DNA from: a virus
Length of the DNA: 44,218 bases
Strand: one strand, 5' to 3'
Virus record (IMG/VR): IMGVR_UViG_3300009550_000024
Location: 1 to 44,218 of that record
The first letter of the stretch is position 1, and each line of letters opens with the position of its first letter. A program made the translations under genes and the position numbers. Under the pieces are notes generated by a model that had not been told where the DNA came from, searched no databases, and worked only from the letters and a program-made list of their open reading frames with translations. Positions 7,198 through 14,000 of this stretch are shown one piece after another.

Positions 7198-8441
7198 AGT
7201 TTAGAGATTATCAGATAAATATTATTAATAAAGGTTTAGATATATTAAATAGATATAAACTATTGTATCTATCTATGGAGGTTAGAACAGGAAAAACTTT
7301 AACTTCTTTAGGAATATGTAAGGAGCTTGACATTAATAATGTGTTATTCATAACTAAGAAAAAAGCCATTAGTAGTATTGAATCAGATTATAGTATGTTG
7401 AATCCTGGTTTCAATCTTCAAGTTATTAACTATGAAAGCTTACATAAAATAGGAACTTACGATTGGGATGTTATTATTTGTGATGAAGCACATTCTATTG
7501 CTGCTTTTCCTAAGCCTAGCAAAAGAGCTAAGAATGTCAAGGAGCTAGTTCAATCACACAATCCTTATTTAATATTAATGTCAGGGACACCTACTCCAGA
7601 GAGTTATTCTCAAATGTATCATCAAGTTTATGGAGCTAAATCCAATCCTTTTTACGATTGTAAAAACTTTTATAAGTTTGCTCACAGATATGTCAACGTA
7701 ACTAAAAAGAAAATAAATGGTTATGACATCAATGATTACAGTAAGGGCAAGCAAGAGATTATAGATTTGATGAAGCCATATACTTTGTCTTATACTCAGC
7801 AACAAGCAGGGTTTAAATCAAAAGTAGACGAAGAGGTTTTATTAGTAAAAATTGACGAAAAAGTTCAAGAAATTACAAAAATCTTACAAAAAGACAAGGT
7901 TTTTGAGATAAATGGAGAATTTATACTTGGCGATACACCAGTAAAATTAATGAGTAAAATTCATCAGTTATGTAGTGGTACAGTTAAGTTTGAGAGTGGC
8001 ACCTCAACGGTTTTAGATTTAAGTAAAGCTAAGTTTATAAAAGAAAAATTTAAAGGAATAAAGATTGGTATTTTTTATAAGTTTCAAGCAGAGTTAAAAG
8101 CATTGAAAGAAGTGTTTGGAGAAAATTTATGTACTACTTTAGATGAGTTTGACAGTACAGATAAAAACATTGCATTACAAATTGTAAGTGGTCGAGAAGG
8201 AATATCACTAAGAAATGCCAAGTATTTAGTATATTACAATATTGACTTTAGTGCTACTAGTTATTGGCAGAGCCGTGATCGTATGACTACTAAAGATAGG
8301 TTGTATAATAAAATATATTGGGTTTTTTCTGAGAAAGGTATTGAGAAGATGATATACAAAGCAGTAAATAATAAAAAAGATTATACGTTAAGACATTTTA
8401 AAAGAGATTATGAATCAATTCAATCTAGTATACCATTTTAA
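7194..8441 (+). CDS. SF2 DEAD/SNF2-like DNA helicase
   Basis: A 415-aa ATP-dependent helicase or translocase. Motifs visible are the Q-like N-terminus FRDYQINII (3-11), Walker A MEVRTGKTL (28-36, K34), Walker B/DEAH IICDEAHS (94-101), motif III LMSGTP (128-133), and C-terminal motifs SGREGISL and YWQSRDR (about 363-370, motif VI Arg). The spacing is typical of phage SNF2/DEAD helicases. In phages these act in replication restart, branch migration or origin opening. It follows the SF3 primase-helicase in one coupled operon. Confidence 0.88.
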   Translation: MKFRDYQINIINKGLDILNRYKLLYLSMEVRTGKTLTSLGICKELDINNVLFITKKKAISSIESDYSMLNPGFNLQVINYESLHKIGTYDWDVIICDEAHSIAAFPKPSKRAKNVKELVQSHNPYLILMSGTPTPESYSQMYHQVYGAKSNPFYDCKNFYKFAHRYVNVTKKKINGYDINDYSKGKQEIIDLMKPYTLSYTQQQAGFKSKVDEEVLLVKIDEKVQEITKILQKDKVFEINGEFILGDTPVKLMSKIHQLCSGTVKFESGTSTVLDLSKAKFIKEKFKGIKIGIFYKFQAELKALKEVFGENLCTTLDEFDSTDKNIALQIVSGREGISLRNAKYLVYYNIDFSATSYWQSRDRMTTKDRLYNKIYWVFSEKGIEKMIYKAVNNKKDYTLRHFKRDYESIQSSIPF

Positions 8442-8574
8442 TCCATATACTAATAACTGGTATTGTATTCCTAGAGAAGAGTATATCAACTATTTTAAAG
8501 GCGATTGTACTAAATGTGGATCTGGATTTAGTATTGAAAGAGCTTATTTAAGTTATAAAAACAAAATAAAATGA
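8410..8574 (+). CDS. Small Cys-pair protein (54 aa)
   Basis: ATG 8410 opens a 54-aa frame, MNQFNLVYHFNPYTNNWYCI..., overlapping the helicase end by 32 nt and joined to the next gene by ATGA (8571-8574). It is rich in Tyr, Phe and Asn and contains GDCTKCGSG, a CxxC zinc-binding-like turn; a third Cys lies in the NWYCIPREEY segment. The WYCIPRE motif seems familiar from small proteins of flavobacterial phages, but no function is known. Confidence 0.7.
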   Translation: MNQFNLVYHFNPYTNNWYCIPREEYINYFKGDCTKCGSGFSIERAYLSYKNKIK

Positions 8575-8903
8575 CAGAGATAGAAATATTTGAAAAACAA
8601 TATCCTGAGTTATCTAAAGAGTTCAAGGAGATACAGCAGGAGATGTATAAATTATTTGCAAGAAAGCAAATGGATTATGGATTAAATAATATCGCATTGG
8701 GCGGTGATTTAAAGAAGCCTGAAGACAAAAAGTTTGCTTTGACAGGTTTGTCGATTAGATTAACTGACAAGATAAGCAGGTTAAAGAATTTAATTAAGAA
8801 TGGAAAAAATTATGTTCCTGGTGAAAGTCAAGAAGACACGTTTATTGATATAGCTAACTATGCAATTATTGGAATGTTGGTGGGTAGAAACCAGTGGAAA
8901 TGA
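8571..8903 (+). CDS. DUF1599 family protein (nucleotide modification associated domain 1)
   Basis: A 110-aa protein matching the DUF1599/Nmad1 pattern. ARKQMDYGLNNIALGGD (about 31-47) is followed by GLSIRLTDKISRLKNLI and then EDTFIDIANYAIIGMLV near the C-terminus. The helical fold with conserved D/E residues resembles MazG-like nucleotide-binding bundles. Family members are linked to phage base modification or nucleotide pool handling, although no modification pathway is visible here beyond the methyltransferase. It is coupled to both neighbours by ATGA. Confidence 0.82.
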   Translation: MTEIEIFEKQYPELSKEFKEIQQEMYKLFARKQMDYGLNNIALGGDLKKPEDKKFALTGLSIRLTDKISRLKNLIKNGKNYVPGESQEDTFIDIANYAIIGMLVGRNQWK

Positions 8904-9301
8904 AAAAGAAAGAACTTGAATTAATTAAAGATTTAAACGTTAAATACAATAGCGATTTAAAACCTACTGAAAATGACTATAAAGTATTTGATGCGCAGAC
9001 TGATAAATCTGTTATTGAAATTAAAATAAGAGACGCTGTTTATGAGACTCACTATATACAAGTAGATAAATTTTATAATTTACTAATGGTAGGCGAAGCT
9101 CTTGGTAAGAATGCTTTTTATTTAGTTAAAGATCCATCTGGAATTTATCTATATAATTTAAATGAGTTAAAAGAAGAAATTATTACTTCAGAAATTGTAC
9201 CTAAGTTTGCTCCATATAGAACAGAGTTTAATAACAATAAAAAAATTACCAAATACTTTTACGAACTACATAAATATAATTCCGTAAATTTACTGAAATG
9301 A
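8900..9301 (+). CDS. Hypothetical protein, possible PD-(D/E)XK-type fold
   Basis: The ATG at 8900 (MKKKELELIKD) is chosen because it forms an ATGA overlap; a GTG six bases upstream is less likely. The 133-aa protein has ENDYKVFDAQTDKSVIEIKIR (in two parts around D and IEIK), which resembles the D...(D/E)xK core of restriction-like nucleases, and then FYNLLMVGEALGKNAFYLVKD. The geometry is suggestive only; an expected catalytic acid is not certain. It lies between DUF1599 and VRR-NUC genes. Alternatively it is a non-catalytic member of that fold. Confidence 0.6.
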   Translation: MKKKELELIKDLNVKYNSDLKPTENDYKVFDAQTDKSVIEIKIRDAVYETHYIQVDKFYNLLMVGEALGKNAFYLVKDPSGIYLYNLNELKEEIITSEIVPKFAPYRTEFNNNKKITKYFYELHKYNSVNLLK

Positions 9302-9429
9302 AAGACTGCTTGAAGTTATTAAAAGACTTTATTAAAAAGTATCCTAATGACTACGAATTAGGAAGCAGTTTACGTAAATTATATTTTGAAAGAAAGTCAA
9401 ATACAAAACAAGAAAATAAAACAACTTGA
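9298..9429 (+). CDS. Tiny hypothetical protein (43 aa)
   Basis: The frame MKDCLKLLKDFIKKYPNDYE... starts at an ATGA overlap (9298-9301) and ends at 9429. It is helical and basic, with a KKYPND(Y)ELG segment that seems familiar from small flavophage proteins. It overlaps the nuclease gene that follows by 44 nt. The function is unknown. Confidence 0.6.
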   Translation: MKDCLKLLKDFIKKYPNDYELGSSLRKLYFERKSNTKQENKTT

Positions 9430-9622
9430 AGAAGAGGGTTATTTTGTTGTGAAATTAATTTTAACTAATAAGAATGGAATACCTGACTTATTAGCTTTAA
9501 AAGATGGAAAGGTATTATTTTTGGAGGTTAAAAGACCACATACTAAATTAACTAAACTACAAGAGTATAGAATACAAGAACTTAAAAAACAAGGATTTGA
9601 CACAGAAGTCTACAAAGGGTAA
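9386..9622 (+). CDS. VRR-NUC domain nuclease
   Basis: A 78-aa single-domain nuclease. The core GIPDLLALKDGKVLFLEVKR (31-50) contains the PD...ExK metal site (D34, E47, K49), preceded by an ESQIQNKKIKQLEEEGY helix and followed by KLTKLQEYRIQELKKQG. Stand-alone VRR-NUC proteins are frequent in phages and are thought to cut branched or structured DNA, such as recombination intermediates. There is no in-frame ATG upstream before a stop at 9359. Translation must begin at TTG 9386 or another rare codon, within the preceding small gene. Confidence 0.85.
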   Translation: MKESQIQNKKIKQLEEEGYFVVKLILTNKNGIPDLLALKDGKVLFLEVKRPHTKLTKLQEYRIQELKKQGFDTEVYKG

Positions 9623-9905
9623 TTTATATGAAGTCCAGGATAATTTTATTATTAAGCTCCAGGATGAATTCCCTATGACAAAATCTTTAAAAATAGCCAA
9701 GCTAATTAATAAAAATCTAAAAACTTTAACTCCCAAACATAGTTGCACTTATGGTGGGGTTGTACACACCCCAGATCCTACATTTTTTTCTGTAGACTGT
9801 ATAAAACTATCTAATAAAGTTTATTCTTTTACAGACATTAGGGAAATAGATTGTGATGATTACTTAGATTTAATAAACGAAAAATTAATTTTAAATGAAA
9901 TCTGA
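9597..9905 (+). CDS. Hypothetical protein (about 102 aa)
   Basis: The frame runs to 9905. The first in-frame ATG is at 9675, but the upstream part (LYEVQDNFIIKLQDEF) looks like real protein, so a TTG start at 9597 is given. That would be the second consecutive TTG start in the arm. The protein has a helical N-terminus, two Cys and a VHTPDPTFFSVDC segment, then an acidic C-terminus (IREIDCDDYLDLINEK). No family is recognised. Confidence 0.6.
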   Translation: MTQKSTKGNLYEVQDNFIIKLQDEFPMTKSLKIAKLINKNLKTLTPKHSCTYGGVVHTPDPTFFSVDCIKLSNKVYSFTDIREIDCDDYLDLINEKLILNEI

Positions 9906-10215
9906 TTATAAATTAAAACACCATACTTCAGAAACAGATATTAAAAACATAAAACACTCTTTAGTAAAAGGTGTAAGCATAGAAAAAGTAGCTAATAGAT
10001 ATGGTTTTTCAGTTTCTTTTATTAAAAGAAATTTTTATATTTATGCTGTTAATACAGCTCATTGTAGATGTTCTTTGGGAAGTAAGAATGAACCTTATCA
10101 CCTAAATGAAATGGATTATGGTTTTATTCCTGAATATAAAGAAGAAGATTTAAATAAAGCAGAAATAGCAGCGTATAACAAATATAAACTTAAATCAATT
10201 TTAAATGAGATATAA
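9895..10215 (+). CDS. Helix-turn-helix-like protein with CRC motif
   Basis: A 106-aa basic protein. Residues about 28-50 (VSIEKVANRYGFSVSFIKRN) form a plausible helix-turn-helix. Further on, HCRCSLGSKNEPYHLNEMD carries a Cys pair and an LGSKxEPY motif that I believe recurs in Bacteroidota phage proteins. It might be a transcriptional regulator acting near the switch between the two arms. It overlaps the previous gene by 11 nt and the next one by 11 nt. The regulatory role is inference. Confidence 0.65.
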   Translation: MKSDYKLKHHTSETDIKNIKHSLVKGVSIEKVANRYGFSVSFIKRNFYIYAVNTAHCRCSLGSKNEPYHLNEMDYGFIPEYKEEDLNKAEIAAYNKYKLKSILNEI

Positions 10216-10444
10216 ATTTGAGGACATTGAAAAAATATTAGAGTTCAAAACTTGGACCGATAAAGATAAGATAGACAAGTTGTTAGAGATTGATTGTAGT
10301 TTATATGCTCATTTAGGTTCTGATTCAAAGCAATATGAAAAAGATGAGGTGAGAAAAAAAAGCATTGATATTTATAGAACAATAAAAACAATAGATAGAA
10401 AATTAGGGGATGAGTTTTTACTAACAATGGACCTCAAGCAGTGA
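10205..10444 (+). CDS. Hypothetical helical protein (79 aa)
   Basis: The frame MRYKFEDIEKILEFKTWTDK... starts within the previous gene and ends at 10444, where the next gene begins with a GTGA overlap. It is predicted all-helical, rich in Lys, Asp and Ile, with no membrane segment and no recognised family. The junction sequence at its start closely copies that of the preceding gene pair. Confidence 0.65.
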   Translation: MRYKFEDIEKILEFKTWTDKDKIDKLLEIDCSLYAHLGSDSKQYEKDEVRKKSIDIYRTIKTIDRKLGDEFLLTMDLKQ

Positions 10445-10602
10445 GACATCACGTCACATATGTCAACTTTATAACTAAAATGATTAATGACACTACTGAT
10501 GACATATATGAAAATTTAATGGACCAAAACCAAGACAACGTCAATAAATCTTGCAAAAATTTAATTAAAATACTAAATGAACTAATTGATCAGGAAGAAT
10601 AA
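10441..10602 (+). CDS. Hypothetical helical protein (53 aa), last gene of the plus arm
   Basis: GTG 10441 overlaps the preceding stop (GTGA) and opens a 53-aa frame, MRHHVTYVNFITKMINDTTD..., ending LNELIDQEE. It is helical and acidic toward the C-terminus, with a DDIYENLMDQN segment. The last 13 nt overlap the end of the convergent HNH gene. The pattern is consistent with small 'ITKMINDTTDDIYENL' proteins of related phages as I recall them; no function is known. Confidence 0.6.
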   Translation: MRHHVTYVNFITKMINDTTDDIYENLMDQNQDNVNKSCKNLIKILNELIDQEE

Positions 10603-10970
10603 TGTTCTTCTACGTGACATCTAGAGCAAAGAACTTTACATTTGTCTATTTCTTCTTGAAGTTTTTTAATAGACATTCCTCTGTGCACGCCATTACTAAC
10701 TTCAAATGATTTATTATTCTCAAAGTGGTGAAACTCAAGAGCTTGAGTGCAGAATTTAGGGTGTGTATCTTTAGAATACCCACAAGATTCACAAGACATT
10801 GTTTCTTTTAATTCTCTAAGCCACCTTTGGTTAACATACCTACGATGTCTTTTTTTTATCCCATAACATTTAGAGCATTGCTTACGTCTGTATCTCTTAC
10901 CGTTTTTAACTCCAGCAGATGGAAAATAATTATCGGGAAAGGATTGATTGCAGATATTGCAAGTGGTCAT
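10590..10970 (-). CDS. HNH endonuclease (homing-type)
   Basis: A 126-aa zinc-binding HNH nuclease. The N-terminus has CNIC (4-7) and CSKC (32-35), and the nuclease part has CESC (60-63), EFHH (79-82), N86 and the closing CSRCHVEEH (115-123), the usual HNH with its structural zinc. It cuts dsDNA and is commonly a free-standing homing endonuclease in phages. It is the last gene of the minus arm and runs into the plus arm (13-nt overlap). It may be a mobile insertion at the arm boundary. No intron is visible. Confidence 0.85.
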   Translation of the reverse strand: MTTCNICNQSFPDNYFPSAGVKNGKRYRRKQCSKCYGIKKRHRRYVNQRWLRELKETMSCESCGYSKDTHPKFCTQALEFHHFENNKSFEVSNGVHRGMSIKKLQEEIDKCKVLCSRCHVEEHYSS

Positions 10971-11039
10971 CCCTTAATTTAGTTATAATACTACTTTGTG
11001 ATACCTATGACTAAGGTTTGTTAAAAAAAGTTAAACAGA

Positions 11040-14000
11040 TTAAAAGGCAGTAACTCTAGACTTTCTTTTTGTAGCTTTTTTATTTGGGTTTTTAGGTAAA
11101 GTAGGAAGATTTCCATAAACTATTTCTCTAATTTTAGTTTTACTAACCCCTCTGTTAGTCATTGTGTTGACTAACTTTTTAGGTTTTACCCCAAAAATAT
11201 CTCTAGCAGATATATAGTCTAAATAAAACTCATTATATCTTTCATCATATTCTTTTTTATATTTTTCATATAGTTGGTTTAACTCTTCCTGTGATGCATT
11301 TTTTTCAATAGCTTTATTATATGCTTTTTTGTAAGCAGATTTAGTTTTAGAAGGTCCATCGTATTTAAATGAAGAAGCTTTAAAACCAAACTGTTTATTA
11401 ATGTCTAAGTTATATTTTTTTAAACCAACAGCCATTTGACCTGCTGTGCTTAGTTTTTCGTCAGACTCTATAATTTTATCGTATTGTCTAAAAAAACTAG
11501 GCTTAACTTGTTTCATTATGTATTTCACTTGTTTTTCATACTTTACATCATCTGGATCACCATTATCATATATTTGTCCTCCTTTACTTTTCTTATTGCT
11601 AAGAACTTCTGCTAGTAAAATAGCTGTCATTTCTCCACCTAAAAATGGTTTTATTGTCGATTCTGTAAATCCTATTATAGCCGCATCTCCAAGAGATTTA
11701 GCGTCTGTCATTCCATTAATAGTTTTGTTTATAGCTCCGTGTGGGTCTGATCCCGATATGTCAATAAAAGAAAATTTACCATCCTTTATGTCTAAAGGAA
11801 GTATATCAGATTCTTTTTGCCATTCAAATAAATACCTTTTCATTAATCTCTTTTTTTCTTTTTCATCATCTTCAGCTTTTAAAGAACCTACTATTCCAGC
11901 TATACCTATTCCTGCAGCTTTGCCAAAATAACCTAATAGTGCGTTTCTAGCTGCAACATATGTTATTGAGCCCCCAACTCTTTTTGCTCCAGCTGATCTT
12001 AGTTTTGGATCCTTCAATTCAGACATACCTAATTTTATAGTATTTAATGCCGTCCTATAAGATTCATATTGAAAAGAAACGAATGAACCAACTATAGGAT
12101 AACTTCTTAATTTTTTTATACCAGCTGGTATTTGATCATAAGAGGGTAAAACTTTTTTAACATTTTCTGCTGCTATTTTTTCTACCTTAGAAAGTTCTGA
12201 TTCAGTTAACTCACTTGGTTTTTTATTATAGAGAGAATTAGAATATCTTATTTTTTCATTTTCAAAAGCATATATTTTCCAAAAATCATCTTCAGATTGA
12301 TAAGGATTTTCAGCAAATTTTTTAAATCCTTTTTTAAGATTTGAAGTTATTTTACTTAATACATTATTTCCTTTTTTATCTATATTTCTAAGAACTGCAC
12401 TTTCAAAAGTTTCATTATTAAATAATTCTCTAGCTTCAGAAAGACCTACACTTTTATCTATTAAACCAAGTCTAATGTATTTATTATATAATTCTTTATT
12501 AAATTTTTTACCTCTTGTTAAGTTTCTAAAAGCTTCATATGCTTTTGAAAGCTCTTGTACATTTCCATAACCGTTAACAAAAGCAAATCCTACGTTACTA
12601 AAAAAGTTAACAGCGTGTGTTTGGGGAGATAATATTGTTTTTCCGTATTTATTAAGTGACACAATCCTGTACCAAAGAGCAAGTCCTGGAGGAACAGGTT
12701 TTTGCTCAGTCATTTCATTAAATTGATCAGCTATTTCTTTAGTGGTATAAAGACCTGCTATTTCTTCAAAAGCTTTACTTCCGTCTCCTTTTATTTGATA
12801 GTTAAATTCAGGTGTTCTTTGGTCTTTTGTTTTTAATATTCCAGTCTGTAAACCAACCGCAGTTAAATCTCTTAACATTTGACTTGTGTTTGTTAAGGAA
12901 GATAAATTAATAATTGTTTTTGCGAAAGCTTGAGCTACATCAGTGTATTCACCCATCAACATTCTTATTTGAAGAGGAATTTGTTTTTTTTGAGTTAATA
13001 TTTTAAGATTTTTTCCTTGAACTTCAGTTCCAAACAACCATTTAGAACCTTCTTTTCCTCTTAATATTTCTTGTACTGCTAGCTCTACATCCTTTTCTAC
13101 TTGAGCTTCTGAATATCCAGGATTTTCTCTTTTTATTTGACCCCTTAAGTAATCTTTAGCAGAGTTGAGTATGTCATCTTGAAGACCCATTTCTACTTGT
13201 CCTCTCCAGTTATTATTATCGTATATCTTATAAGCTCTAGTAAGATAAGTTCCTAAATTAGATTTTATAATTTCCTTATTTTCTTTACTTATTGTTGGGT
13301 CATTTAATAGTTTTCTTGAAAAAGAATCTATCATTTCTCTCATTTGAGTTATAATATCTCTAACCTCTTCATTTATTTCTACTTCTTCTCCAACTAATAA
13401 TTTTTGTGCAGCTTCTTCAGTAGCTTGTCTTTCGTTTTTATCTTTTATTTTATTAATAGCTTTATTGTAATCCCTATTTAAGTTAGAAAATTCATCAACA
13501 TCTCCTTGAACTTGAGCTGTTTTATTTTGAATGATGTCATACCAAGCCTTAGGTAAAAACCTACGAGCTGTTAAAAAAGTTTTTTTAAACCTTGTAATAT
13601 CATCTTTAAATTTATTTCCCGTTGGAAGAACTATGTCTGCTTCTACAGGTTTAATCTCCCCTTTTGCCTTATCATCTACTACCTCTTCAACTACTTCTTC
13701 TTCAACCACTTCAGTAGTAGGAGTTTCTTCAACGGTAGTTTCACTTTCTAATTGTTCTGCTAACTTTTTAAATGTTTCACTACCATACTTGTTAAACTTA
13801 GGGTTGTTTACGTCACTTAATGGTCCAGTTGGTATAAATGTTTTTCCTGTTTCAGGATTGAATGCACCTTTAATAAAATACCCATCTTTAGCAAAACCTG
13901 GAAGTGGAACCCATTTACCTTTAGAAGCCGCACCTGTTCCAGTTCCTTTAGACTTATACATTAAAAACTTTTCTCCATTACTTGCTGTAACTTCTAGTAT

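Noticed and set aside
10594-10610. GAAGAA-TAATG-TTCTTC hairpin at the convergent gene ends as a bidirectional terminator
   Set aside because: Only six A/T-rich pairs, no flanking T-tract, and the bases encode the ends of two proteins.
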